Positions 1-7,576 of a DNA stretch of 64,000 bases are shown piece by piece (within the stretch, counting starts at the first letter, position 1; every line of letters begins with the position of its first letter). Below the pieces are notes generated by a model. The model did no database searches and was not told the origin of the DNA. It saw only the letters and a program-made list of their open reading frames with translations. A program made the position numbers and the translations under genes. This DNA is from Beijerinckia sp. 28-YEA-48 (GTDB taxonomy: Bacteria > Pseudomonadota > Alphaproteobacteria > Rhizobiales > Beijerinckiaceae): assembly GCF_900104955.1 (NCBI RefSeq), contig NZ_FNSI01000001.1, positions 406,001 to 470,000 on the forward strand, in the 5' to 3' direction.

Positions 1-431
1 ACAATGGCGAAGCCGATCATGTCACCTATGGCGAGGCGGTGATCCTGTCCCGTTCGCATGGGGCGACCAATCCAGCGTTGCAAGCGCAGCCGGTTGTCAC
101 CGAGCGGCGTATCCGATCGATCCTGGCCAAGGTCAGGATCGATGTCTTTGCCGCCAAGGCCGTCGATTATGCGCAGGTTCTGCGCAGCGCGTTCCTCTCC
201 TGCCGCGCCTCGACGGATCTTGGCGGCATCCTGCCGCGCACGGTCGGCAATATCGATTACCAGCCGCAGCTCATCGGCCAAGAGTGGGAAGGCCGGGCCA
301 GTTTCGAGGTCGAACTCGCCGGCCTGACTGGCGAGGCCAATGCCATCGACGTGATCGAAAGCGGCAGTGTCGGCGTCGAAGCCGCCGGTTTCTCGCTGCG
401 CACCGCACCATTCACCTACCAGAAGGATTAG
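1..431 (+). CDS. Phage neck/tail-completion-type protein (LIC_12616-like), 5' partial
   Basis: The reading frame is open from base 3 through the window edge, so the gene starts upstream; at least 142 residues are visible. The visible part ends in a beta-rich stretch (GRASFEVELAGLTGEANAID) and stops 3 bases before the sheath gene. In contractile-tail phages with a DUF3383 sheath, the gene just before the sheath is usually a small neck or tail-terminator protein of the LIC_12616 type. Position and size fit that role. The family call rests on context and general similarity, not on a catalytic motif. A GTG at 39 could be mistaken for the start, but upstream codons read cleanly in frame. Confidence 0.6.
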   Translation, partial: NGEADHVTYGEAVILSRSHGATNPALQAQPVVTERRIRSILAKVRIDVFAAKAVDYAQVLRSAFLSCRASTDLGGILPRTVGNIDYQPQLIGQEWEGRASFEVELAGLTGEANAIDVIESGSVGVEAAGFSLRTAPFTYQKD

Positions 432-434
432 CCT

Positions 435-1871
435 ATGGCCCGCATTCCCTATAGCCGCGTCGTCGATGTGACGGTGACGCGGGAAGATCGCTTTGCCTCG
501 GCGCAAGGCTTTTCCACGGCGCTGCTGCTGACGCCGACCACCATTACCGGCCAGCTCGATGCCACCCGCCGCACCAAGCTCTATGCGACGATCGAGGAAG
601 TCGCCGTGGATTGGCAGCCCACCACCGAGGAATACAAGGCGGCGCAGCGCTTCTTCCAGGCGCGCGTCCGCCCGCCGGCGCTGAAATTCGGCTATTTCAA
701 TCCGGCCGGCACCTTTGCTGCTGAACTCGACACGCTCTATGCCGCCGACCCCGATTGGTATTGGGGCCTGCACCTGAAGGCGCTGAACGATACGGTGAAC
801 CAGCGTGCGCTCGCCGATTGGGCCGAGAGCCGCAACGTCATCTTCGGCCTCGATTCCAACGATATCGACACCGAGACACCGGGCACCGTGGCCGACAGCA
901 GCGCCACGGTGACAATGACCATCGCCTCGCCTGGCGTCGTCACCTGGAACGCTCATGGCCTTGCCGCCGGCGACCTCGTGCGCCTGGCCACCACGGGTGC
1001 GCTGCCGACGGGCCTCCTCGCCGGCACGCTCTATTATGTGGCGGCCACTCCCACGCCCACCGCCAACACCTTCTCTCTCGCCGCCACCCTCGGCGGCACG
1101 GCCATCGCCACCACGGGCACCCAGAGCGGCACGCATACGGCAACAGCGCCGAAATTCGGCGGCTCCATCGCCGAATATTGCGAGAGCAAGAGCTATGATC
1201 GCTCGCCGGTGTTCTATCACACCGATCCCGACAGCTATCTGGCCGCCGCCGCCTGGGGCTATGCCGCCGGGCGCAATCTCGACCGCTCGAACTATGCGCT
1301 GGCGCGGCGCGGGCGCATCGACAGCGGCCAAGCCTATACGTTGAAATTCAAGAATCTGCCTGGCGTCGTCGCGCTCAACAAATCCTCCGCCGTGGTGCAG
1401 GCGATCACCGGCTTCGTGCCCTCGCTCGGCGTGCAGGGCGACGCGGGCCATGCCGCCAATTGCTATGTCAACATCGGCGGCCTCGACATGCTGCTCGAAG
1501 GCACGGTGCCGAGCCGCGCCTTCATCGACGAAATTCACGCCACTGACTGGATGCGGGCGCGCATGCAGGAGAGCGTTCTGTCGCTCCTCGCCAATGCGCC
1601 GCGCGTGCCGATGACCAATACGGGCGTCGGATATCTGATCTCGGGGGGCGTGGAGCCGCCGCTGCGCCGCGCCTTCGCCGCCGGCATCATCGCCGACACG
1701 GTCGATCCCGCTTCCGGCGATCTGGTGCCGGCCTTCGAGACCGAGGTGGACGACGTTCTGTCGATCCCCGTGGCGCAGCGGCGCAACCGCATCGCGCCCG
1801 ACATCAAGGTGCGCTTCCGCTATGCCGGCGCGGTTCATTTCGCGTCCGTCACCATGACCATGCAGTTCTAA
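435..1871 (+). CDS. Phage tail sheath-like protein (DUF3383)
   Basis: The 478-residue product resembles the DUF3383 family, the contractile sheath protein of KPP10-like myophages. The N-terminus (RIPYSRVVDVTVTRED) and the early sequence on falling for a fixed strain-like repeat are typical. The sheath polymerises round the tube and contracts on infection. Residues about 153-239 are a Thr/Gly/Ala-rich beta segment (SPGVVTWNAHGLAAGD, then LPTGLLAGTLYYV) that looks like a domain inserted in the sheath core, a module type I know from other phage virion proteins. The gene starts 3 bases after its upstream neighbour, and the tube gene follows 18 bases downstream, as in a tail operon. Confidence 0.85.
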   Translation: MARIPYSRVVDVTVTREDRFASAQGFSTALLLTPTTITGQLDATRRTKLYATIEEVAVDWQPTTEEYKAAQRFFQARVRPPALKFGYFNPAGTFAAELDTLYAADPDWYWGLHLKALNDTVNQRALADWAESRNVIFGLDSNDIDTETPGTVADSSATVTMTIASPGVVTWNAHGLAAGDLVRLATTGALPTGLLAGTLYYVAATPTPTANTFSLAATLGGTAIATTGTQSGTHTATAPKFGGSIAEYCESKSYDRSPVFYHTDPDSYLAAAAWGYAAGRNLDRSNYALARRGRIDSGQAYTLKFKNLPGVVALNKSSAVVQAITGFVPSLGVQGDAGHAANCYVNIGGLDMLLEGTVPSRAFIDEIHATDWMRARMQESVLSLLANAPRVPMTNTGVGYLISGGVEPPLRRAFAAGIIADTVDPASGDLVPAFETEVDDVLSIPVAQRRNRIAPDIKVRFRYAGAVHFASVTMTMQF

Positions 1872-1889
1872 GTTTAAGGAGAAGAGGCA

Positions 1890-2345
1890 ATGGCCCAGGA
1901 TAGCGCGCCGTTTGGCACGTATAGTATGGACAATGTGGCGCTGCACATCGATGGCGCCCGCGTCACCGGCTTTGGCGATGGCGACGATGTCATCAACATC
2001 GAGCGCAACACCGATCTCGGCACGCCGCAGATCGGCGCCGATGGCGCTTCGGTGCTGTCGATCTCGGCCGATCGCAGCGCCAAGCTCACCTTGAAACTTT
2101 TACAGACCAGCCCGATGAACCAGTTTCTGCAGAACAAAGTGGCGCGCATGCGCGCCGGCGGCCTGACGGCGCTGACCTTTCCCGTCGGCTTCGTCGACAT
2201 GTCGAACGGCGAAAGCGGCGGCTGCACCCAGGCCCTCGTCATGCAGGAAGGCATGCCGCAGAAGGGCAAGAACGCGAGCGAGCGCGAATGGGTGCTGTTC
2301 TGCCCTTGCTGGGAACCGGGCAGCGTTGACGTGGTGAGGGGCTGA
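1890..2345 (+). CDS. Phage tail tube-like structural protein (DUF3277)
   Basis: The 151-residue protein begins GTYSMDNVALHIDGARVTGFGDGDDVINIERN and ends with a CPCWEPGS segment; this layout matches the DUF3277 / KPP10 ORF10 family of tail tube proteins. It would form the inner tube inside the sheath coded just upstream. A good Shine-Dalgarno (AAGGAGAAG, about 1876-1884) precedes the ATG. The stop TGA overlaps the next start (TGATG at 2343-2347), which suggests translational coupling with the assembly chaperone gene. Confidence 0.8.
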   Translation: MAQDSAPFGTYSMDNVALHIDGARVTGFGDGDDVINIERNTDLGTPQIGADGASVLSISADRSAKLTLKLLQTSPMNQFLQNKVARMRAGGLTALTFPVGFVDMSNGESGGCTQALVMQEGMPQKGKNASEREWVLFCPCWEPGSVDVVRG

Positions 2346-2752
2346 TGGCTGAGAAGCGGATTGGGAAACACGTTTATAAGTTCGATGAAATCTGCGGCTG
2401 GGACGCGTTCGATCTGGCCGATCTGGCCGTAGAAATTCTGGTGCCTTTCGCCGATATCATCGAGTCCATGGTGAAGAACGACAAGGCCTCCGCCCCGGAG
2501 GGGGAGGCCGCCTTCGTGCGCGCCTTCTCGCTGGCGATCCGCAATCGCAACACCCCGGCGATCCGGCAAATCATGGAGCGTCTGCTCGCCGATTGCCGGG
2601 TCGATGGCGAACCGGTGGTGGTGGGCGTGAAGCCGGCGACCTTGGACGAGATCATCGCCGTCAGCGCCTTTGCGGCGGAGGTGCAGTTCTCCCGTTTTTT
2701 CGCCGCCGGCGCGCTCAACAAAGTGCTTCAGCAGGTGGGGAAAGCCTCCTGA
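2345..2752 (+). CDS. Tail assembly chaperone, zero-frame product
   Basis: The 135-residue, mostly helical acidic protein lies between the tube and tape-measure genes, the standard place of the tail assembly chaperone that wraps the tape measure during tail assembly. Its start overlaps the tube stop. Near its end the zero frame reads GTG GGG AAA GCC TCC TGA. A run of four Gs (2737-2740) lets the glycine tRNA on GGG re-pair one base back, giving a -1 extension described separately. The function is inferred from position, size and the two-frame layout, as in lambda G/GT; sequence similarity alone is weak. Confidence 0.7.
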   Translation: MAEKRIGKHVYKFDEICGWDAFDLADLAVEILVPFADIIESMVKNDKASAPEGEAAFVRAFSLAIRNRNTPAIRQIMERLLADCRVDGEPVVVGVKPATLDEIIAVSAFAAEVQFSRFFAAGALNKVLQQVGKAS

Positions 2753-2955
2753 CGGCCGATGAAGCGCGCCGGATCGCTCCGAACGCTGCCCATCGCATCA
2801 TGGCCTGGCGGCCGATCATGGCCGATCCGCCGCTCTACAGCGTGGCGGACGTGCGGACATTGACGTTGAGCGAAATGCTCGACGCCAATGAAATCCTCGA
2901 TCTCCGCAATGCCCTGTCCGCGCGGGCGATGGAACGGGCGCAGCGAAAGGGATGA
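2740..2955 (+). CDS. -1 frame extension of the tail assembly chaperone
   Basis: This frame reads ESLLTADEARRIAPN and then a coding-like sequence of about 71 residues (including MADPPLYSVADVRTLTLSE) up to a stop at 2953-2955. It has no convincing start with a ribosome binding site at its head; the first in-frame ATG near 2799 lacks a Shine-Dalgarno. The simplest reading is that ribosomes slip -1 on GGGG at 2737-2740 and make a chaperone fusion of about 203 residues. The extension would play the part of lambda T, which recruits the tube protein. Independent initiation at an internal ATG cannot be ruled out. Confidence 0.6.
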   Translation, partial: ESLLTADEARRIAPNAAHRIMAWRPIMADPPLYSVADVRTLTLSEMLDANEILDLRNALSARAMERAQRKG

Positions 2956-2959
2956 CTTG

Positions 2960-3142
2960 ATGACGTGTGAACCTTGCGCGCGCGCCCGTCGGGCCTTGGC
3001 GGAGGCTGGCCGCCACGCCAAGGCGGGGCATTTGGGGCAGGCCTTGCGGCACGTGCCCGAGATTGCCGATGCCTTGGCGGAGAAGATCGAGGCTCAGCGC
3101 GTGCGAAGCCAGTTGCGGCAACTGCTCCGTGATAAGCGGTAA
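2960..3142 (+). CDS. Small phage tail-operon protein, unknown
   Basis: A 60-residue basic, helical protein (MTCEPCARARRALAEAGRHA, then a C-terminal QLRQLLRDKR). The ATG at 2960 is preceded by GAAAGGGA and lies 4 bases after the stop of the chaperone extension. The N-terminal CEPC pair could bind metal or form a disulfide, but there is nothing else to support that. It fills the short gap between the chaperone and the tape measure, where many phages carry a small accessory reading frame. I do not recognise the family. Confidence 0.6.
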   Translation: MTCEPCARARRALAEAGRHAKAGHLGQALRHVPEIADALAEKIEAQRVRSQLRQLLRDKR

Positions 3143-3159
3143 GGAAATAGGAGCGGCAG

Positions 3160-4734
3160 GTGGTCGTTGAAGAACTCGTCGCCAATGTCGGTTTCAAAGT
3201 TCAGGGCTTGGGCGAGCTCAGGCAATTTGAAGATGCGTTAAAGTCGGTCGCGAACCTGGCGAAGGGCCTTTCGGGGGCGTCGGGCTCCGGTGGATCGAAT
3301 TCCGGCTTTGCTGGATTGAGCCAAAAACTTCAGAAAATTGGCGCGGCGCTGGACAAGTTTGATGTCTCGGCAATCACCGGCCTCGCGGGGCGCCTCCGAA
3401 ACGATATTACTACGATCAAATCTGCATCCGGCTCTTGGGCTGGAATTGGCAATATTGCGGGGCAGATCGTCCAAAGATTTGGTCCTGGCGTTGCGGCGGT
3501 GACGCAACTCGTGACCGAGCTTACGCAAGCGGGAATCGAAGCGGCGACCCTACGTAGTCGGTTGCAGATCAGCGCTCAAGGCAAGGGCACAAGCGCTGCC
3601 CAGCTCGATGCTCTGTCTCGCACGTATGAGTCGATGGGGCTGACGGCGGCCGATGCCGAGAAGCAGTTTGGGAGCTTCGCGAGTGAGCTAAATCAGAGCC
3701 TCGATAATGGCAATATACCCGACTTCCTATCGAATTTGGGCATCGATCCGCGAAGCGGAAATGAGCGGCGCGATACCGCTGAAGTGATGAAGGAGACGCT
3801 TTCTGCTCTAGCCGATCGTATCGCTAAGAATCAGGAAGCTTCGGCTCGTCCCCAATCGGCCGAAGAAAGCAAAAGACTTGCGGACGAACGAGACAAGCTT
3901 TGGAAACTCATACGCTCGAAGTTCGGTGAAGAAACGCTCGGGATAATGAAAAAGGGAGGAGGGGCTGCCGCTTGGGAGCAAGCCAGGAAAGAAGGAACAT
4001 CTCGTCGGCCGTCAGAGACAGAAGCGGACAGGGAGCAGAACGCCCGTGTCAGCGCAGCGGCAGCGAAGTTGCAGCAACAATTGGGTGCGTTCGCTGACGC
4101 GTCGCAGAGATTTGCCATTACGATCGCGGACAATCTTCTACCGCCTGTTATTGCTGTTATTGATAAGGTGACGTGGGTAGCCAAGAAGCTGGGATTGCTT
4201 CGCGAAACCGAGGAAGAACAAAAAGCCGAACGAGAAAGAAAGGTAACAGAACTGCAACGCAGAGATAATGTTGGTGCCGCGGACGTAGAATATTCTGGAG
4301 CGGTGGGTCTCGCGCGGAAACTCTGGGGAACGCGTGAGACCGGAGCAAAGGAAGCCAGCGCAGTTGTTGATGCAGCAAGGCTGGTTGATCAAGCGAAGCA
4401 TCAGCTAACGTTCTTTGCAAAAACTCCTGAAAAACGCGCCGAGCGAGAGGAAAATTTGCGTAGCTCTCTCCAGACACTTCAAAATGCGATTGAAGTATTT
4501 CGCTCTGTTCGGCCAGACGCAATTCGGGGCATTAGTCAAGACACGATCGGTAGGAAGGCTGAGGTGAGCAACAGCGATTTTGCTAACGATCAGCGCGTTA
4601 CAAGTGTAACCGTAACAGCCAACTATAATGAAAAGGATGTTGCGACGGCCGTACAACGCGTGGTTATGGCGAGTGGCGCCAACATTCCCAAAGGCTGGAA
4701 TGTCGCGACGCTCGGCAGCAGTTTGACAGCCTGA
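3160..4734 (+). CDS. Phage tail tape measure protein
   Basis: The 524-residue product has an N-terminus typical of short tape measures (VVEELVANVGFKVQGLGELRQFEDALKSV) with Gly/Ser-rich, Ala-rich hydrophobic and charged coiled-coil segments. It sets tail length and is ejected with the DNA or through the tube. By the usual rough rule of 0.15 nm per residue this would be a tail of about 80 nm. The GTG start at 3160 follows AGGAG by a normal spacing. Base composition becomes visibly more AT-rich through the second half and into the next genes, which hints that this section was exchanged separately from the baseplate module. Confidence 0.85.
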   Translation: MVVEELVANVGFKVQGLGELRQFEDALKSVANLAKGLSGASGSGGSNSGFAGLSQKLQKIGAALDKFDVSAITGLAGRLRNDITTIKSASGSWAGIGNIAGQIVQRFGPGVAAVTQLVTELTQAGIEAATLRSRLQISAQGKGTSAAQLDALSRTYESMGLTAADAEKQFGSFASELNQSLDNGNIPDFLSNLGIDPRSGNERRDTAEVMKETLSALADRIAKNQEASARPQSAEESKRLADERDKLWKLIRSKFGEETLGIMKKGGGAAAWEQARKEGTSRRPSETEADREQNARVSAAAAKLQQQLGAFADASQRFAITIADNLLPPVIAVIDKVTWVAKKLGLLRETEEEQKAERERKVTELQRRDNVGAADVEYSGAVGLARKLWGTRETGAKEASAVVDAARLVDQAKHQLTFFAKTPEKRAEREENLRSSLQTLQNAIEVFRSVRPDAIRGISQDTIGRKAEVSNSDFANDQRVTSVTVTANYNEKDVATAVQRVVMASGANIPKGWNVATLGSSLTA

Positions 4735-4862
4735 TCCGCACTGTCCTTCCGCTTCGTCGAGCCGTCGTTCGGTATCGATCGTCGCTGATGTAGTGAAGCG
4801 TAAAAAAGCCTTTCCGTTTACAGTGGTTCGCGTTATGTTCTTCTGGGGCTTGGAGGGCTGAC

Positions 4863-5363
4863 ATGCGCGGAATTCTTGCGGTCGTTTTCATCTTGGCGGC
4901 GTTTGGGGCTGGCACTGCCCGAGCGCAACAACCAGTTCCGAAAGAGGAACTGAAGGTATTGTTGAGTACCTTGATGATTACTGTTGTATTTTCTTCCTCA
5001 CAAAATAGCGAGGCTGATGCTTGTCTCCGGAAGACGTCTGAGGTGGGTAAAATCGTCTGCTTGAAAGAAAAGATTGATGGAGACAAGGCGCAGTACGCGG
5101 TGATGTTGGAAAAAGTTGCGAAGTCTAAGCAAATATCAATATCGAACTCGGGTCTTCTGAAGGGCGCTTCTGAGGCGGTGAACGAGATTTTTGCAGGCGC
5201 CAAAGATGTTCGAGAAGAATTGGAATTTTGTCTCAAAAAACTGGTGGCTAGGGACCAGCTTGCGTGTGTTGAGGAGACGAGCGCCCAAGGTTTTGTTGGT
5301 ACCGTGTTCAAGCTGCCCTTGGCTGTGTCGATCGCCACTATGCTCGAGTCTCTTGTGCAATAA
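4863..5363 (+). CDS. Exported prophage cargo protein A (paired CX11C motifs)
   Basis: The 166-residue protein has a clear signal peptide (MRGILAVVFILAAFGAGTARA, cut near residue 21) and so is predicted to be periplasmic or secreted. Four cysteines lie at 54, 66, 123 and 135, that is two CX11C pairs, each starting C-L and sitting in charged helical sequence; they could form two disulfides across helices. The next gene is a paralogue with the same cysteine layout and an almost identical start region (GGGCTGACATGCGCGGA-like). The gene lies inside the tail operon but is AT-richer than the flanks, as lysogenic-conversion (moron) genes are. No known family is recognised, and no function is assigned. 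Confidence 0.65.
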   Translation: MRGILAVVFILAAFGAGTARAQQPVPKEELKVLLSTLMITVVFSSSQNSEADACLRKTSEVGKIVCLKEKIDGDKAQYAVMLEKVAKSKQISISNSGLLKGASEAVNEIFAGAKDVREELEFCLKKLVARDQLACVEETSAQGFVGTVFKLPLAVSIATMLESLVQ

Positions 5364-5409
5364 AGACATTCATGAGCGGATGTTGATACGCAACAACTTG
5401 GGGGCTGAC

Positions 5410-5916
5410 ATGCGCGGAGTTTTGGTAATCGTTTTCATGTTGACGGCGTTTGGATCTGGTTCAGCGCAAACGCAACGGTCTGTGCCAACACAACAGATTC
5501 TCTTTACGAGTTTAATAATCGAAAAGATGGTCAATGAAGCTGAGAAGTTTCGATCATCGATCAAGACGTGTTTGGACCTGAAGTCAGTAACGCCAAAATT
5601 CGAGTGTCTTCAACGTTTCGTTCTAGCAAGCAAGCTTGTTGTTGATCAAGCTGATCAAGCGATCGATGCATTCTTTGAAATCTATAAACCGGAGAAGATT
5701 TTTCCACGAGCCTCGTTGGATGTCATCACCGACTCGCAGGCAGCGGTTTCCACCTGGCGTGACTGGGTCGCAGATTGTTTGCGAGGTTCTTCAACGATTG
5801 AAGTGAAATCGAGCTGCGTAGATCTTCTTTGGCAAAGTCAATCTTCGGTCATGGAACAGCGAGCGGAAGGGGCGAAAACTGTTTCCAGTATTTTGCAGGA
5901 GCTAGCGAGGCAGTAG
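5410..5916 (+). CDS. Exported prophage cargo protein B (paralogue of A)
   Basis: From the ATG at 5410 the protein has 168 residues with a signal peptide (MRGVLVIVFMLTAFGSGSAQ). Cysteines at 54, 66, 123 and 136 match those of the upstream gene in position, though the sequence between them has diverged strongly. The first 25 codons and the bases before the start are similar to those of gene A, so this is a tandem duplication. An open frame extends upstream to 5191 but overlaps gene A and lacks its own start signal, so the 5410 start is preferred. Function unknown; probably a periplasmic partner or a diverged copy. Confidence 0.65.
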   Translation: MRGVLVIVFMLTAFGSGSAQTQRSVPTQQILFTSLIIEKMVNEAEKFRSSIKTCLDLKSVTPKFECLQRFVLASKLVVDQADQAIDAFFEIYKPEKIFPRASLDVITDSQAAVSTWRDWVADCLRGSSTIEVKSSCVDLLWQSQSSVMEQRAEGAKTVSSILQELARQ

Positions 5917-5957
5917 TTCGCCTGTCTGTTGTGTTAGACGACGGAATCCCATTATAT

Positions 5958-5986
5958 TTCAATAAGATTGTGCTTAATCTTATACT
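5958..5986 (+). promoter_or_regulatory. Candidate promoter with dyad for the third exported protein
   Basis: A good -10-like hexamer TATACT (5981-5986) lies 20 bases before the start codon at 6007, with a weak -35-like TTCAAT (5958-5963) 17 bases upstream. Between and across them is a perfect dyad, TAAGATT (5963-5969) and AATCTTA (5976-5982), six bases apart. A repressor bound there would block the promoter. The stretch is much richer in A+T than the neighbourhood. Confidence 0.4.
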
Positions 5987-6006
5987 ATCGAAAATGGGGA
6001 GCTGGG

Positions 6007-6396
6007 ATGCGAGTATTGGTGGGCTTGGTCTTTGGAATACTGGTGGCATGTTGGATTGGCGTGGCTCAGGCGCGTGACGATTTCGGCTGGACGCTGGACG
6101 ACGCGAAAGCGCTGGTCAAAGATCTCACAGGCAGAGCGTTGGAGTTGAAGGGCTGTGTTCCAGGAGTTGTGCATGACGGACAGGATTGCGCCTTCTTTGG
6201 CAAAGGCCCAAGTCAGTATCAGACCAATTGGGAATTTGAAGTGTCGCCTGAAGGAAACGTTGCCGGTGTAGTATTACGTTATTTTACCGACGATGGATTA
6301 GATTTGGGCAGACCCAGCGATGCAAGATTCCCGGGGCAGGCGATCGCGGGAGTGGTCGCCGTTGCCGCAGGCAAGGTGATACGGGTGCGCTTTTGA
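6007..6396 (+). CDS. Exported prophage cargo protein C
   Basis: The 129-residue protein has a signal peptide (MRVLVGLVFGILVACWIGVAQA) followed by a small globular domain with two cysteines (about 50 and 61) and a predicted beta-rich C-terminus. GGGGAGCTGGG before the ATG is a fair ribosome binding site. It shares its place and its exported nature with the two upstream genes, but not their cysteine pattern. With its own promoter candidate it could be expressed in the lysogen. I do not recognise the family. Confidence 0.55.
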   Translation: MRVLVGLVFGILVACWIGVAQARDDFGWTLDDAKALVKDLTGRALELKGCVPGVVHDGQDCAFFGKGPSQYQTNWEFEVSPEGNVAGVVLRYFTDDGLDLGRPSDARFPGQAIAGVVAVAAGKVIRVRF

Positions 6397-6714
6397 AGTA
6401 CCTTCTGGCTATGTTTAACAAAGAGGTGCTTCCGCCGAAGCCGGCGGGTCTGATGATCATGCCGCAATTTTTAGGGGATGGGCTTCGGCTATCGATCAAG
6501 ACCCCATATTTTGGCTCGTCACGCCGATAAATGATCGTCTCTTACATCTCTGCCGTGCTCGAATGCGCCCATTCGGGCATGATTTGGTGCCGTGATAGCA
6601 AGTGTCACTCTTCATTGAGGCTGTTGAGTATCTGCAAGATTCACTTTTCGCGATATTCGTCTCCGGCCGTTTCAACCACCGTAGGCGCACGTGCGCCAAT
6701 CCATAAGAGGTCTC
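6397..6714. other. Intergenic stretch without a supported gene
   Basis: Between the exported-protein genes and the baseplate module there are 318 bases with no convincing coding sequence. Open frames here overlap the next gene or lack start signals and coding character. Two GC-rich segments near 6430-6450 and 6476-6490 could pair weakly, but no clean terminator is seen. The last bases (AAGAGG at 6704-6710) are the ribosome binding site of the next gene. Confidence 0.5.
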
Positions 6715-7233
6715 ATGCCCTGCGTCATCTTGCGTGACATTGGCGGCGTCGTGGTCGATGTCGTGCTGAAAGAGAGCATCGAGGCGGCCATGGAAGTACC
6801 GGAACATCCGGTCGAGAGTGGCGCCAAAATCGCCGATCATGCGTGGCGGACGCCGACTTCGGCGAGCCTGGAATGTGTCAGCCTCGACGTGATGGGCACC
6901 TATGAAGCCCTCTTCGCCGTGATGAAAGAGGCCGAGCCGTTTTCCATCGTCACTGGCTTCACCGTTCTCGACAATATGCTGATCAACAAGCTGGCGCACG
7001 AGCGTGAGCCGGCCACGGGGCAGGTGCTCAAGTTCACCTGTTCCTTGAAGGAAGTGATCCGCGTTTCCTCGCAACGCACGCAGGCAAGCGGTGGCGGCAG
7101 CAAACGCAGCGGCACCCCAGGGCCTGGCAGCGATCCGCGTGGTCAGCGCCAGAACAATCGTGGCCAGGTGCAGGCGCTGGATATGACGGGTGCCTCTCAG
7201 ACACTCGCTGGACCGCCGCGCGCCTTTGCCTGA
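6715..7233 (+). CDS. Dit-like phage tail/baseplate protein
   Basis: The 172-residue protein has a domain of about 120 residues resembling the Dit-like N-terminal domain of phage baseplate proteins (IGGVVVDVVLKESIEAAMEV, later ITDHAW-type segment KIADHAW and NMLINKLAHE). It is followed by a Gly/Ser/Gln-rich linker-like tail ending in TLAGPPRAFA. Such proteins form the hub collar that joins the tube to the baseplate. The start ATG at 6715 is chosen because AAGAGG precedes it; 8 upstream codons are open but have no start signal. It opens the baseplate gene run. Confidence 0.75.
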   Translation: MPCVILRDIGGVVVDVVLKESIEAAMEVPEHPVESGAKIADHAWRTPTSASLECVSLDVMGTYEALFAVMKEAEPFSIVTGFTVLDNMLINKLAHEREPATGQVLKFTCSLKEVIRVSSQRTQASGGGSKRSGTPGPGSDPRGQRQNNRGQVQALDMTGASQTLAGPPRAFA

Positions 7234-7257
7234 TCCGAACATCGGAAGGGTTTCATT

Positions 7258-7560
7258 GTGAGCAGCTACGAGATACCGATCATCGATGTTCCCTATCAGC
7301 GCCTGAAAACCTTTCTCAATGGCGTCGACGTGGCGCTGTCGCTGAACTGGAACGACTGGCTCGGCCGCTGGTCGCTCGATGTCGAAATCGACGATGAAAC
7401 GCGGGTCGCCGGCCTGCGCTTGGTGCCAGGCACCGATCTTGTGGCCGGCTTCAATCTTGGCATCGGCCGGCTCGTGCTCGTCGACTGGGCGGGCCGGGGC
7501 GGCAATCCCGGCCGGGCGGATCTGCCCTCGGGCACCTTTCGTTTAATTTCGATGGCGTAG
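7258..7560 (+). CDS. Baseplate plug-like protein (Pam3 gp18-like)
   Basis: A 100-residue beta-rich protein (YEIPIIDVPYQRLKTFLNGVDVALSLNWN, then GRWSLDVEIDDE) that matches the general pattern of the small plug-like domain found in baseplates of minimal contractile tails such as Pam3. It starts with GTG at 7258 after GGAAGGG. It lies between the Dit-like and hub genes, as expected for a central baseplate component. Family assignment is from pattern memory. Confidence 0.65.
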   Translation: MSSYEIPIIDVPYQRLKTFLNGVDVALSLNWNDWLGRWSLDVEIDDETRVAGLRLVPGTDLVAGFNLGIGRLVLVDWAGRGGNPGRADLPSGTFRLISMA

Positions 7561-7576
7561 CGGCGGGCCGTAGGCT

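Noticed and set aside
6496-7242. A 248-residue frame opposite the Dit-like protein gene
   Set aside because: It mirrors the baseplate gene, has a composition typical of the antisense of GC-rich genes, and lacks start signals.
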